DNA of 64,000 nt from G965218495 sp965218495 (GCA_965218495.1 OZ244626.1:124001-188000), one strand, 5' to 3'; numbered from the stretch's first letter, positions 52,364-62,648 are shown. Program-made: numbers and translations. The notes: generated by a model from the letters alone, not told the origin.

Positions 52364-55300
52364 TTAAAAATTCATGTTAACACCGAAGCTGAACGAGCGA
52401 GCGGTAAACCACTCGATCCTCCGCTCGATGCCAGGAGCCAGTGAGCCGCCACTGTTTCCCTGCTCCGACTGCCCCTGATTGTAATCTACGTAGCGTACCT
52501 GCGGGTTGAGGCCGCTATAGCCCGTAAAGGTTGCCAAGTTGTTGGCAGAAACGTAGATCCTCAAACGGCGAATGGGGCCTCTCTCGAGCGCCGACGCGGG
52601 CACCGTATAACCAATACTTGCGTTGTTGATACGCACGTAGTCGGCGTTCTCAATGTAGTAGCTGGACCAGCGCGGGTCGTCCTTGAGATCCTTCAGGTCA
52701 AAAGCATCCTTGAGCACGTTATAGGACGAAATCTGCTTGGGCGCAGTGTAGAAGAGGCTGAACATGTTCGCCAACTGGTGCCCGAACACTCCTTCGATGA
52801 AGAATCCGAAGTCGAAGTTGTTGAGGCGCATGCTGTTGGTCCAGCCTAGCTGGAAGTCCGGCAAGCCGTTGCCCAGAATCTGCTCATCATCAGGAAAAGT
52901 GAGACCGCCGTATTCAACCTCCGTACCATCCGGCTTAAAGAAAAGCCACTCGCCATTTTCGCCTATGCGTGAAAACTTGGGTCCCCACAGCTGCCCGATG
53001 GGTTCGCCTTTCTTGATTCGGATGAGGTCTGGGTTGTTAAGCCCGGGGGAGCCTGGGCTGGCGAGGTATTGCACCTCATCGGTCAGGTATTCATCCAACA
53101 TCGTTTCACCGTAGATGGACGCGATCAGCCCTGAATTCCAGCTTAGTCCGCCCCACGTGCCACCGCCTTGAAGAATGTCAAAGTCGACAGACAGCTCCAA
53201 GCCGCTGGTGGAGAGCTCTCCGACGTTAGTCCACGTGGTCGGAAACAGGTTGGGTGGGACGGGTACCCCTACCTCAAAGAGGAGGTCGCTGGTCGTGGCA
53301 TCGTACCAGTCAATACGACCGCTAAGCCTGTTGCCCATGGCCACGAAGTCGGCGCCTATGTTGATCTCTGTCTTCTCTTCCCACTTCAGGTCCGGGTTCT
53401 GGTTGCTCACCGGTCCAAAGCTCTGGATGAAGGCGCCGTTGACAAAGAAGTTGCCGGCGGGTGCAAACCGCTGCAGCGAAAGGCCACTGCTGGGTGCATC
53501 CTGTCCGGTCTTGCCGATACTAGCCCTGAGCCGCAGGCTGCTTATGCCCGGGATGTCGGTGAGCTCGGCAATCTCTACGCCTATCCCAGCAGACCAGAAC
53601 AGGCCCCATTTGTTGTCTGCGCCAAAGCGCGAAGACCCCTCCCGGCGCACGCTGGTGTTGAGGAAGTAGGCGCCATCATAATTCAGGTTGGCTCTGCCAA
53701 AGAACCCGATCAGGCGGTGCGTGCTCCTGAAGCTGTTGACGGAACCTTCGCCCTGGCTGAAGTCCTGGGCGAACGAGAAGTTGTTCCATTCGACGTTGTC
53801 CGCAATGAAGTCACCGCCGCCGGCGCTAAAGCCCTCGTCTATGAAGTCGTTATACGAATAGCCAGCGATAGCTTCCAGGCCAAGAGCGTCAAGGTCACGC
53901 GCGAGATGCACGGTCGATTCGAACAGTTCACTGCTGCTGTCCAGATATGACTGCTCCGCAAATCCCGGTCCGCTTGCAGCCGCCGTAGCGCCGCCACGCA
54001 CCTTGTGGTGCCGGGAATAGAAATTCCGGTTTACCCGGTCAAGCGTTTGATACGAATAGCTGACGGCGAAGGAGAGTCCTTCCAAGCCCTGGTTTAGCCC
54101 GCCCAAGTTGTATTCGCTGCGGAATGATCCGCTGTAGTGCTTCCGCTCACCGAGCCGCGAGCCTTCTTCAATGATAGCGACGGGATTAAAGTAGTTGAAC
54201 AGGGGCTGTTCAAAATAGCCACCCGTATTCTCAAAGCCATCCGCTTGTACCGGCGCCGTGGGATTCATGATGCCGGCGAACTTAAAGGCGTCGGCAAATC
54301 CGAAATTCTGCTCTTTAGTCGTGCCCGCCAACTGGATCGTAAGCTCCAGGTTATGATCCATCGCCCACTGCGTCAGATTCAGACGGCCACTGATCTGCTG
54401 GAAACCTGTGTAACGCTGGATGCCATTACGATTGCGGAAGTTGCCGCTGGCGCGGTACACCGTATTTTCGTTGCCGCCTGAAAGGGCCAAGCTATGGACC
54501 ATGTTCGACCCCTGCTGCGTGATTTCCTCAAACCACACCGTGCTATTGCCCAGATCCGGGGCGTTGAGCCCGGTTTGTTGCGCAAGGTCGCGGTACTCGT
54601 CGCCCGTCAGCACTTCCAGCCTGTTTTCGATGCCCTCAAACGTGTAATAGGCGCTGTAGTCCACTGAGACGCCGCTACGTGCCTCTCCTTGCTTCGTCGT
54701 AACCAGGATGACGCCCGCTGAGCCGCGCGTGCCGTAGATTGCTGCGGCCGAGGCGTCCTTGAGCACGTCAATGGCCTCAATGTCATTCGTGTCGAGGTTC
54801 TCAAATGATGCACCGACCACGCCGTCAACAACCACGAGGGGGGACTGGTTGGCCCCAAAGGATGAGATGCCACGCAGCCGAATTTCAATTTTATCGTTCG
54901 GGTTGCCATTGCGTGTGGTGATCTGAAGGCCGGCCACCTTACCCTGAATAAGCTCCGCCGGGGTACTCACGTTGCCCGAGACGAAATCCTCCTCATTCAA
55001 ATTGGCTACGGAGCCCGTGATGGTTCGACGTTCCTGGGAGCCATAGCCTGTCACTACGAGCTCAGAGCCCACATCGTACCTAGTTTCGGCGAGCATCATG
55101 TCAATCTGGCTGCGACCGTCAATTGCTACCTCCACGACCTGGTAGCCCAGATACGAAAACACCAAGGTGTCGGTCATGGAAGGAACCACTAACGTGTAGC
55201 TACCTGAGAAATTGGTCGCGGTGCCTATTGTGGTTCCTTTAACGAACACGTTTACGAACGGCAGCGGTTCGGTGGTCGTGGAGTCCCGGACCGTACCCGT

Positions 55301-55381
55301 TATCTGCCCCTGCGCGAGTACTACTGTGGGCAGTAGCAGCAAGAGTGCCAGGAACAGGAGAGGCAAAAGTCTTCCCTTCAT
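52364..55381 (-). CDS. SusC/RagA-family TonB-linked outer-membrane protein
   Basis: 1005 residues from the ATG at 55381 (MKGRLLPLLFLALLLLLPTV, signal peptide ending VLA-Q); the frame opens at 55423. N-terminal CarboxypepD_reg-like domain (ITGTVRDSTTTEPLPFVNVF), the SusC plug with VVTGYGSQERRTITGSVANL, then IQGKVAGLQITTRNGNPN and YGTRGSAGVILVTTKQGEA, and the beta-barrel. Terminal residues FSFGVNMNF fit an outer-membrane barrel. Works with the SusD lipoprotein downstream. The region upstream of it is interrupted by the ISL3 element 128 bp before the start. Confidence 0.95.
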   Translation of the reverse strand: MKGRLLPLLFLALLLLLPTVVLAQGQITGTVRDSTTTEPLPFVNVFVKGTTIGTATNFSGSYTLVVPSMTDTLVFSYLGYQVVEVAIDGRSQIDMMLAETRYDVGSELVVTGYGSQERRTITGSVANLNEEDFVSGNVSTPAELIQGKVAGLQITTRNGNPNDKIEIRLRGISSFGANQSPLVVVDGVVGASFENLDTNDIEAIDVLKDASAAAIYGTRGSAGVILVTTKQGEARSGVSVDYSAYYTFEGIENRLEVLTGDEYRDLAQQTGLNAPDLGNSTVWFEEITQQGSNMVHSLALSGGNENTVYRASGNFRNRNGIQRYTGFQQISGRLNLTQWAMDHNLELTIQLAGTTKEQNFGFADAFKFAGIMNPTAPVQADGFENTGGYFEQPLFNYFNPVAIIEEGSRLGERKHYSGSFRSEYNLGGLNQGLEGLSFAVSYSYQTLDRVNRNFYSRHHKVRGGATAAASGPGFAEQSYLDSSSELFESTVHLARDLDALGLEAIAGYSYNDFIDEGFSAGGGDFIADNVEWNNFSFAQDFSQGEGSVNSFRSTHRLIGFFGRANLNYDGAYFLNTSVRREGSSRFGADNKWGLFWSAGIGVEIAELTDIPGISSLRLRASIGKTGQDAPSSGLSLQRFAPAGNFFVNGAFIQSFGPVSNQNPDLKWEEKTEINIGADFVAMGNRLSGRIDWYDATTSDLLFEVGVPVPPNLFPTTWTNVGELSTSGLELSVDFDILQGGGTWGGLSWNSGLIASIYGETMLDEYLTDEVQYLASPGSPGLNNPDLIRIKKGEPIGQLWGPKFSRIGENGEWLFFKPDGTEVEYGGLTFPDDEQILGNGLPDFQLGWTNSMRLNNFDFGFFIEGVFGHQLANMFSLFYTAPKQISSYNVLKDAFDLKDLKDDPRWSSYYIENADYVRINNASIGYTVPASALERGPIRRLRIYVSANNLATFTGYSGLNPQVRYVDYNQGQSEQGNSGGSLAPGIERRIEWFTARSFSFGVNMNF

Positions 55382-55509
55382 AGTAAAGAGTCCTGTTTTT
55401 GGGTGGATACCTGTGTGATACAAGCGGACCCGCCGCTTTGCGTACTATCCTAAAGGTAGCAACTTCCACCACGAATAGCTAGCTGCAACAGCAGGGCAGT
55501 AAAAAAAAA

Positions 55510-56904
55510 GGCTCTTCCCCTAATTAGATGGGTGCAGTGTTGTATTCAACGGGAAACGATATGAGATGAAGCGGATTCATACCCGTTTCAAGGCCATCAT
55601 CACGATGGCGCACACGTTTTCTAACCCCAGCAACGATATGTCGCAACTAAAGAAAGACATCGGTTGCCTCTTGGGCGTCCAGGCTCCCTGGAAGGTTTCC
55701 GAGGTGACGTTTGCGCATGAGGCGCAAGAAGTCCGGATTCATGTAGTTTGCGAGGACGGCCATCAGCTGCCTTGTCCGGAGTGCGGCTCGGCGTCTCCGG
55801 GCTACGATCACCGTCGCCGGCAATGGCGTCACCTGGACCTGTGCGAGTATCGCACCATGGTGGTTGCGGAACTTCCCCGCGTGGAATGTCCGGAGCATGG
55901 AGTGCGCACAGTGTCGGTTCCGTGGGCGGAACCTATGTCACGGTTCACTGCAGGGTTTGAGACGCTGGTGATTGATTGGCTGCAGGAGGCGAGTGTATCG
56001 GCGGTGTCCCGTCTGATGGGGGTGAGCTGGAATGCGATAGACGGGATCATGCAGCGCGCGGTGCAACGCGGCCTTGCGCGGAGGAAGGAACGGGATGTTG
56101 CCCATATTGGCGTGGATGAGACCTCTTTTCGCAAGCGCCACGCGTATGTCACCATTGTTTCGGATGCGAAGGCGGGAACGGTGCTGCATGTGGGCGAAGA
56201 CCGTAAGAAAGAAACACTTACGCGTTGGTATGCTGGGCTCACTTTGGAGCAGCTGGAGGGCATCGAGAGTGTCAGCATGGACATGTGGCCGGCCTACATC
56301 AACGCCACGCTGGAGCATGTGCCAGAGGCGCAACGGAAGGTGGCCTTTGACAAATTCCACGTAGTGAAATGTCTGGGAACTGCCGTGGACAAGGTTCGGC
56401 GCCAAGAGCACCGGGCGTTGATGAAGGAAGGTCTGGAAGACCTCAAGGGAACCAAGTATGATTGGTTGACTCACCCGGCCAACATGTCTGCTAAGCAGAA
56501 GGCGCGCTTCCAGCAGTTGCGTACCAGCACGTTGAAGACGGCCCGCGCGTGGGCTATCAAGGAAATGGCCCTGCAGTTGTGGCATTATGTCCACCGCACG
56601 TGGGCGCGCAAGGGTTGGGAGCGATGGTTGTCGTGGGCCATGCGGTGCCGGCTGGAACCGGTCAAGGCAGCCGCCAGAACCATCAAGACACACCTGTGGG
56701 GTATCCTCAATGCAATCATCCTGAAGGTGAGCAATGGCCCTGCGGAAGGCATCAACAGCCGGATCAAAACAATCAAAGTGCGCAGCAGGGGCTTCCGCAA
56801 CAAACGGCGGTTTGCTAACGCCATTTACTTTCACCTCGGAGGCTTGGATCTATACCCCGAAAGCGTCCGCAGGTGAGCTTACCCACTAAAAGAGGGGTAG
56901 AGCC
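55510..56904 (+). mobile_element. ISL3-family insertion sequence with 8-bp target duplication
   Basis: Imperfect inverted ends: GGCTCTTCCCCTAATTAGAT at 55510 and the complement of the segment ending at 56904 (GGCTCTACCCCTCTTTTAGT). The 8-bp duplication AAAAAAAA flanks it at 55502-55509 and 56905-56912. Total 1395 bp, one intact transposase gene. The duplication lies in an A-tract, so it is less informative than a mixed sequence. Confidence 0.85.
55566..56876 (+). CDS. ISL3-family transposase
   Basis: 436 codons from the ATG at 55566; the ATG at 55638 (MSQLKKDIGCLLGVQAPWKV) is an alternative nearer the usual N-terminus. Zinc-ribbon CPECG and a second CPEHG, an HTH region (WLQEASVSAVSRLMGVSWNA), the DDE residues in HIGVDETSFRK, SMDMWPAYI and NGPAEGINSRIKTIK. 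Intact and flanked by a target duplication, so recently inserted. It points away from susC. Confidence 0.93.
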   Translation: MKRIHTRFKAIITMAHTFSNPSNDMSQLKKDIGCLLGVQAPWKVSEVTFAHEAQEVRIHVVCEDGHQLPCPECGSASPGYDHRRRQWRHLDLCEYRTMVVAELPRVECPEHGVRTVSVPWAEPMSRFTAGFETLVIDWLQEASVSAVSRLMGVSWNAIDGIMQRAVQRGLARRKERDVAHIGVDETSFRKRHAYVTIVSDAKAGTVLHVGEDRKKETLTRWYAGLTLEQLEGIESVSMDMWPAYINATLEHVPEAQRKVAFDKFHVVKCLGTAVDKVRRQEHRALMKEGLEDLKGTKYDWLTHPANMSAKQKARFQQLRTSTLKTARAWAIKEMALQLWHYVHRTWARKGWERWLSWAMRCRLEPVKAAARTIKTHLWGILNAIILKVSNGPAEGINSRIKTIKVRSRGFRNKRRFANAIYFHLGGLDLYPESVRR

Positions 56905-56928
56905 AAAAAAAATAGTACATGCGAAGCG

Positions 56929-58260
56929 TCATTGCAAGGGAGGCAAGACTTCAGCCTGCAACGCGCAGAGGGCCTTCACCAGCGACGCGGCCTGACGATA
57001 GGAATGCGTCGTTGGGTCCAAGAGCAGAGCCTGAAGCAGCTTGTTGCGCGACTCTTCGGCGAAGGCTTCTACCAGTAGCCGGTTAATGCTCGCTTGGGTC
57101 CTCAGAATCGCGAGTACGCTTTCCGGCAGCGCCGGCATGGCACGCGGACTGAGGCCTAGTTCATCCACCACAGCGGGCACCTCTACCACGGTGCCGGCTG
57201 GCAGCCCGGGCACGGCGCCGTCATTCGGTATATTCACCGCATCCAATGTCTGAGGCACGCCGCAGCGCAGGCCCTCGACTATCGGAATCGCCAATTCTCC
57301 AGATGGCGCAATTGCAGCTTCATCAGTTGGTGCATCGTCTCCAAACAGCGGATGATCCGTAGCCTTTTCGTGAAGGTTATAGATCCACGGCGGCACTTTG
57401 CCGGTTTCCCAAGGGTGCCCTTCCGCCGGGTCGTAGTAGAATTGCAACAGGCTGCTGCCAAAAAATTCCTGAGCCCATCCGATATATTCGCCGATATGAT
57501 TGGTGCCTGGAGACGGGTAGAGCCCAAAGGTGCGTAGGAGAATACGGCTCAGCGCTATCTCATCCCACTCTCCCAGCGGATGCGCTTCGCGCTCCCGGGC
57601 GCGCAGCTGCGGATAGAGGTCTTCGCCTGTGGTGCGATGCGTGATGGTCTGAAACCACGTGCAGTGGTTCAGTCCGCTTGCGTAGGCTTGTATGTCACCC
57701 AGAGGAATCCCCAAGAGCCGACTAAGCTGCTTCTTGCCGGCAAAGACGCCATGGCAAAGCCCGACAGTACGAATGGGCGACAGCATGGTCAGCGCCTGGC
57801 ACAGCTTGGTGAGCGGATTGGTGTAGTTGAGCAGCCAGGCCTCTGGGCAGTGGCGCTCCATAGCGCGCGCGATCTCAAGCGAAGGCCCCATGTTGCGCAG
57901 CGCATGGAACAACCCGCCAGGCCCACCATTCTCTCCGTAGATTTGCCGGAACCCAAATTGCCGCGGAACATGGAAGTCCTGAGCCCAGTGGTAGTATCGC
58001 TGAATCTCAATCGCGGTAATGACAAAGTCTGCACCGCGAACTGCCTGGTCAATATGCGTAGTGCAGGTGATTCTCGGGTTCCGCCTGAGCATATCCGCGA
58101 CATGCTCCGCGTAGACACGCGTAGCGGACAGCTGCGTGCTGTTGATATCCATGAGCGCGATTTCAACTTCCTGCTGGTTTATTGGGTCGCTCAACAGGAT
58201 GTCGCGAATGGTCGCGGGCCCGAATTCCTTACTCCCGGCACCTACAAGGACTATCTTCAT
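56929..58260 (-). CDS. Glycoside hydrolase family 4 (alpha-glucosidase/galactosidase type)
   Basis: 443 codons. The NAD-binding start VLVGAGSKEFG is followed by LLNYTNPLT, the manganese-binding Cys169 (GLCHGV) and His199 (SGLNHCTWF). These are the hallmarks of NAD- and Mn2+-dependent GH4 enzymes, which cleave glycosides by oxidation-elimination. Specificity (alpha-glucoside, galactoside or glucuronide) is not decided by sequence. Cytoplasmic, no signal peptide. It is divergent from the CehA-like gene across 56 bp, and its 3' end faces the ISL3 element that separates it from susC. Confidence 0.92.
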   Translation of the reverse strand: MKIVLVGAGSKEFGPATIRDILLSDPINQQEVEIALMDINSTQLSATRVYAEHVADMLRRNPRITCTTHIDQAVRGADFVITAIEIQRYYHWAQDFHVPRQFGFRQIYGENGGPGGLFHALRNMGPSLEIARAMERHCPEAWLLNYTNPLTKLCQALTMLSPIRTVGLCHGVFAGKKQLSRLLGIPLGDIQAYASGLNHCTWFQTITHRTTGEDLYPQLRAREREAHPLGEWDEIALSRILLRTFGLYPSPGTNHIGEYIGWAQEFFGSSLLQFYYDPAEGHPWETGKVPPWIYNLHEKATDHPLFGDDAPTDEAAIAPSGELAIPIVEGLRCGVPQTLDAVNIPNDGAVPGLPAGTVVEVPAVVDELGLSPRAMPALPESVLAILRTQASINRLLVEAFAEESRNKLLQALLLDPTTHSYRQAASLVKALCALQAEVLPPLQ

Positions 58261-58316
58261 AGGAATGCGTTACGGCTGTGGCAGTGCAAAGTTAGGGGCA
58301 AAATGAAGACTTGCAA

Positions 58317-60872
58317 ATGAATAAGCTTTGGGTCATGGTGCTGGGGTGTATAGTGCTGTGCAGCGCTGTCCCGGAATGTGCCGTCTATCCCGTAGAGGAA
58401 GTTGCTCGCTACGAGAACGCCAGAACGGGCGGCAACTACATGTACAACTTTTACCTGCCGCCGCCGGGCGGCAGCCAGCCTTGGTGGCCTGCGTGGTCGC
58501 CCGATGGCAAGTGCCTCACCTTTTCCATGCATGGCTCTATCTGGCTGACGGAAGTCGGCAGCGGCTCGGCGCGAGAGATCGCTCGAGACGAGGCATACCT
58601 CTCCTCGCCAGAATTCGCACCCGATGGCCGGCATCTGGCATTTGCCGCCGATGATGGGCGTTCAATCAACCTGCGCATGATTGACCTGGAGACCGGCAAG
58701 GTCGAGTTCATCACAGACGATGACCATGTGAATGTGGATCCCGCCTTTTCGCCCGATGGGTCTAGGCTGGCCTACGTGTCAACGCGTCCCAATGGATACT
58801 TCAACGTGTTTGTGACCAGCATGGAGGACTCCACCACGATTCAGGTCACGTACGACAACCCGTTTGGGCGCAGCCGTCTGTACTTTGGAGACTATGACCT
58901 GCACATCCAACCTGCGTGGGAGCCGAGCGGGGACACGCTCTTGATCCTGTCTAATCGGGGCATCCCGTTGGGCTCAGGTGGCCTCTGGCGTGTGCCGGTG
59001 CAGGAAGACGCTATGAAGCAGGCCGTCCTCATTCACAAGGAGGAAACGCTCTACCGGACACGTACGGACATCGCACCGGACGGCACACGTTTCGTATACA
59101 GCGCCCACCTGGGAGGACAATTCAACAACCTCTTTGTGCTGCCAACGAAAGGCGGAGAGCCGTACAAGCTCACATTTGGCGAATGGGATAGCTTTCATCC
59201 GCGTTTCTCGCCCGACGGCCACCAGATTGCCTATGTCTCGAACCAAGGTGGTTTGCCGCACCTGCGACTACTGCAGACGTTTGGGGGGCGAGATGCTGCA
59301 ATATCTGTTGACACGCTGCACTGGATGTCGCCCACAGGGCAGCTAGTTGTTCGCGTGCAGGACGCGGCCAGCGGCGAAAGGCTGCCGTCGCGCATCTACC
59401 TCTATCAACTCCACGGAGATCGACAAAAGTTCTTTGCGCCTGCTGGGGCCTACCATCGTCAAGGGCGTCTGGCTGAGCACTTCTTCCACTCCGACGGTGA
59501 ATTTGTGATGACCGTGCCTACCGGCAAGTGGACAGTAGAAGCTGTGCACGGCTTTGAGTACGTACCCATGGCGGAGTCGGATAGCATTGCGAGCGACGAC
59601 ACCACGCGCATCACGCTTGCGCTTGGCCGCATGGATGATCTGGAAGCCAAGGGCTGGTACAGCGGCAGCAACCATGTCCACATGAACTATGGCGGCAACC
59701 TGCACAACACCCCCGAAAACCTAGTCTTTATGGCACGGGCAGAGCACCTGCATGTCATAGGAGAATTGGTTGCAAATAAGGACAATCGCATCCTGGACTA
59801 CCAGTTCTTCACGGGGGAACCGGAGGAAGCCGAAGACTACGTGCTCTACTTCAACGAGGAGTACCGGCCGCCCTTTTACGGGCACATATCCCTAATTAAC
59901 CTCACTGAACATCTCATCTCTCCTTTTACAACCGGTTACGAGGGTACGGCAATTGGAAGCTTGTATCCGTCCAACACGCAGATCTTCAAGCTGGCAAGGG
60001 AGCAGGGGGCGCTGGGCGCGTATGTTCATCCATACTGGGGAGATGAGGACCCCTTGGAAACGAATCTTGGCGTGGCAAAGGCGTTTCCGGTTGATCTGGC
60101 ACTCGGAATGCTGGACTACCATGAACTGGTATCGGGCGCGGGTTGGGCGGCCTACCGCGTCTGGCACCATGCATTGAGTAACGGCTTCCGCATACCGGCT
60201 GTGGGCGGAGAGGACGCGATCAGCAACTTGCATCGGACTGCCATCATTGGTCAGATGCGTGCGTATGCACACATGCCTGACGGGTTGAGCTGGGATGCCT
60301 GGATGTCAGCCATCCGCCGGGGGGAGATGTTTGTCACCAATGGGCCGCTGCTGACGCTTACAGTCAACGGCGCAGGCATCGGATCCACCGTTCACCTCCC
60401 AGAGAGTGGAGCGGTGACGATCAGCGGCACCGTGTCAGCCTTTGCACCCATAGAAGCGCCGCAGTTGCTCGTTGGTGGACATGTCATAAACCTGGAAGAT
60501 GAGCTTGACGAAGCCTACGATCTCTATGACGACTCTTCGTACGTGACGGTGACATTTGAACGCGAGGTGCAGGTCGCGGGCAGCGAATGGGTAACGCTAC
60601 AGGCCTTTTCCGACGAGGCCTATCACCCCATCGACGACATATTCCTTCAGGCGACTACCAACCCGATATGGGTTATAGTGGGGGAGGAGCCTGTGCGCTC
60701 TTCTGAATCCGCGGAATACTTTGCGCGCTGGATTGAAAAGCTGACGGCCATGGCCGAGGCGCACCCTGGCTGGCGTACAGACAGGGAGAAGGCACACGTC
60801 ATTGGTGAGTTTCAGGAAGCTCGCAGAGTGTACGAGAGGCTTCTAGTAGAGGCCCATGAAGCTGGCCGCTGA
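58317..60872 (+). CDS. PD40 propeller / CehA-McbA family metallohydrolase
   Basis: 851 residues from the ATG at 58317; a TTG at 58311 is also in frame. Signal-like N-terminus (NKLWVMVLGCIVLCSAVPEC), possibly a lipoprotein. Residues about 45-340 hold PD40/TolB propeller repeats (FSPDGSRLAYVSTRPNGYFN, PRFSPDGHQIAYVSNQGG). The second half has the CehA/McbA PHP-type core with SGSNHVHMNYGG (HxH, near residue 455), a GELVANKDN motif and AYVHPYW (a third His). Probably a secreted hydrolase; substrate unknown. The fusion of propeller and PHP domain is known in secreted sugar or phosphoester enzymes. Confidence 0.86.
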   Translation: MNKLWVMVLGCIVLCSAVPECAVYPVEEVARYENARTGGNYMYNFYLPPPGGSQPWWPAWSPDGKCLTFSMHGSIWLTEVGSGSAREIARDEAYLSSPEFAPDGRHLAFAADDGRSINLRMIDLETGKVEFITDDDHVNVDPAFSPDGSRLAYVSTRPNGYFNVFVTSMEDSTTIQVTYDNPFGRSRLYFGDYDLHIQPAWEPSGDTLLILSNRGIPLGSGGLWRVPVQEDAMKQAVLIHKEETLYRTRTDIAPDGTRFVYSAHLGGQFNNLFVLPTKGGEPYKLTFGEWDSFHPRFSPDGHQIAYVSNQGGLPHLRLLQTFGGRDAAISVDTLHWMSPTGQLVVRVQDAASGERLPSRIYLYQLHGDRQKFFAPAGAYHRQGRLAEHFFHSDGEFVMTVPTGKWTVEAVHGFEYVPMAESDSIASDDTTRITLALGRMDDLEAKGWYSGSNHVHMNYGGNLHNTPENLVFMARAEHLHVIGELVANKDNRILDYQFFTGEPEEAEDYVLYFNEEYRPPFYGHISLINLTEHLISPFTTGYEGTAIGSLYPSNTQIFKLAREQGALGAYVHPYWGDEDPLETNLGVAKAFPVDLALGMLDYHELVSGAGWAAYRVWHHALSNGFRIPAVGGEDAISNLHRTAIIGQMRAYAHMPDGLSWDAWMSAIRRGEMFVTNGPLLTLTVNGAGIGSTVHLPESGAVTISGTVSAFAPIEAPQLLVGGHVINLEDELDEAYDLYDDSSYVTVTFEREVQVAGSEWVTLQAFSDEAYHPIDDIFLQATTNPIWVIVGEEPVRSSESAEYFARWIEKLTAMAEAHPGWRTDREKAHVIGEFQEARRVYERLLVEAHEAGR

Positions 60873-61152
60873 ATTACGCTGCCAGCACGAAGGCCGCGCG
60901 TCTGCGCAGCCAGGCGTTGGCGAACGGCTTGGGGCACCAAATCCAAGCTCTGCGCATCAATACGCTGGCTTTTCGAAGCCGATGAGTCACATTCTCTCAT
61001 TGTGTCAGGCAACTGCCGGGCTTCACGCTGAAGGACACGTCTGCACCAGATGCGCCTTCGGAGAGCTTGACGGCCAGAAATTAAACTTGCAGCACCCCGG
61101 CGCGCGCGATACAGCATGCTCAAATGCATTCTGGTAAAGTTGGAATGAGAGT
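60873..61152. other. Intergenic, nothing recognised
   Basis: 280 bp after the CehA-like stop up to the tentative IS left end; no clear terminator. Confidence 0.4.
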
Positions 61153-62648
61153 GGCTCTTGCATAAATGCGCTGGCGGAATTGTCGGTTTCGGCAATCGGC
61201 GCTGCAATTCATGGCGCATTCAGTGGGTTGAAGGAAAAAAGACGCCGATGTGGTTTTCGCACTCCGACAACACTAACCGTTGTAGTGATTTCGACCCGGA
61301 AAGACAGATTTCGGCGATTAACTGTGACAATCACGCACACCGATCCTGCACACCTGGCACGACAGGCACCTTTCTGCGCTCAGGTGAGGTCGTTTAGCCC
61401 AGCAGTCGCACCATTTGGTCCACGGTCAGCGCGAGCATACCGAATATGAGGTGACACTTCACCTTCGCGTTGCCACGTACGCGAACGTGACGACCGCCAT
61501 ACTCGTCTTTGAGGCGACCAAAGACGCGCTCGACGGTCGAACGCTCCTTGTAGCGTTCGCGCGCTGGCGGTACAAACCCAGCCGCACGCTGGGCCTTCGC
61601 CTCACGCTTTAGCGCCTCCTTCCCAGCAAGTGTACGCGGGTGCTGGTCAATGATCGGCACATGTCCAAGACGCTGGCTGTGGAGGCGTATTTCCTCCACA
61701 TCATAGGCGCTATCCATCACATCATATAAACTCGTTACCAGCTCCGCGGACTTGGCCCCCAGTGGAATGGCCACCTGACTGTCATGCACCGACGCGGACG
61801 TCATGATGCAACTGATCGGTATGCCCCCGTCTGCCACATCGGTGTGCAGCTTATAGCCGCTCCAGCTTTGCCTGTAGCCCTTGGCATTGCGCTTGGCTCC
61901 CCGGTTGCACTCCTTTGGAAGGTCATCTTCCATCTCCTGCAGACTCATACCCAACTGGCGTACGACACGCCGTTGCTTCCTTGGAGATTCCTCCCCCTTG
62001 CGCGGTCGCCCAGGCTTGCGCTTGGCAGGCGCCGGCTCCTTCGCAGCAGGGCGCTCGCGCGCCTGAATCGCCGTCGAATCACGTGAGATATGTCCAACCA
62101 CCTCCTCCTGGTAGCACGAGTCGATCAGTGCACGATGCATCTGATTTGGAAGACTAGTCATGGCAAACTCTGCGAATGCGCGTGAAAAAGTCGCCTCGCT
62201 TGGAACCAGGTCTTGATGTTCCCACCCACACAGGCGGCGCAGCTGTGGGTCAGAGCAAATCCGGTCGATCAACGCGCGGGTCGTACCAATATTGTAGACC
62301 GCCTTCGGCAGAAACGCCCGCGCAAGCGCCGCACGATCCTGCATCGGACGCTCGCGCGCTGCCGTGGGATCGCTGCGCAAAAAGTTCTCAACGTGAACAA
62401 TTTCCAGCACGTTCAGAAGCTTCATCTGCAGCTGGGTCAAAGGACCGAGCAACTCCTCCGCGCAGGAGAAGAGCTGCATTTGGTGGCTTATCCAAGAACA
62501 CAGTATCTTCCTTCCAGGGGACATGGCTGCCTCCGTTGTCTTAGAGATTAATGACACCTCTGAAGATACCGCAGTCGGAGGCGCCAGTCCCCTATCTCCC
62601 TCGCCTGCAAAGGGAAAAACCACCTGTTTCGTGGGTTTTGCAAGAGGC
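61153..62648 (-). mobile_element. DDE-transposase insertion sequence (ends tentative)
   Basis: The transposase gene is flanked by short inverted ends GGCTCTTGCA (61153-61162) and TGCAAGAGGC (62639-62648), only 9 of 10 matching. No target duplication seen. Ends are a guess; the gene inside is certain. Confidence 0.35.
61394..62524 (-). CDS. IS5/IS1182-like DDE transposase
   Basis: 376 residues from the ATG at 62524 (MSPGRKILCSWISHQMQLFS); the frame is open to 62698. It contains VPSEATFSRAFAEFA (helix-turn-helix), the first Asp in ISRDSTAIQARERP, GYKLHTDVADGGIPI, the second Asp in VMDSAYDVEEI, and YKERSTVERVFGRLKDEYGG with the final Glu. The DUF772 plus DDE_Tnp_1 layout. A degraded relative is at 41.1-41.4 kb. 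Exact IS family (IS5 versus IS1182) needs a database search. Confidence 0.85.
   Translation of the reverse strand: MSPGRKILCSWISHQMQLFSCAEELLGPLTQLQMKLLNVLEIVHVENFLRSDPTAARERPMQDRAALARAFLPKAVYNIGTTRALIDRICSDPQLRRLCGWEHQDLVPSEATFSRAFAEFAMTSLPNQMHRALIDSCYQEEVVGHISRDSTAIQARERPAAKEPAPAKRKPGRPRKGEESPRKQRRVVRQLGMSLQEMEDDLPKECNRGAKRNAKGYRQSWSGYKLHTDVADGGIPISCIMTSASVHDSQVAIPLGAKSAELVTSLYDVMDSAYDVEEIRLHSQRLGHVPIIDQHPRTLAGKEALKREAKAQRAAGFVPPARERYKERSTVERVFGRLKDEYGGRHVRVRGNAKVKCHLIFGMLALTVDQMVRLLG

Noticed and set aside
55938..56834. 298-codon minus-strand frame inside the ISL3 element
   Set aside because: Antisense to the intact transposase; no family features.
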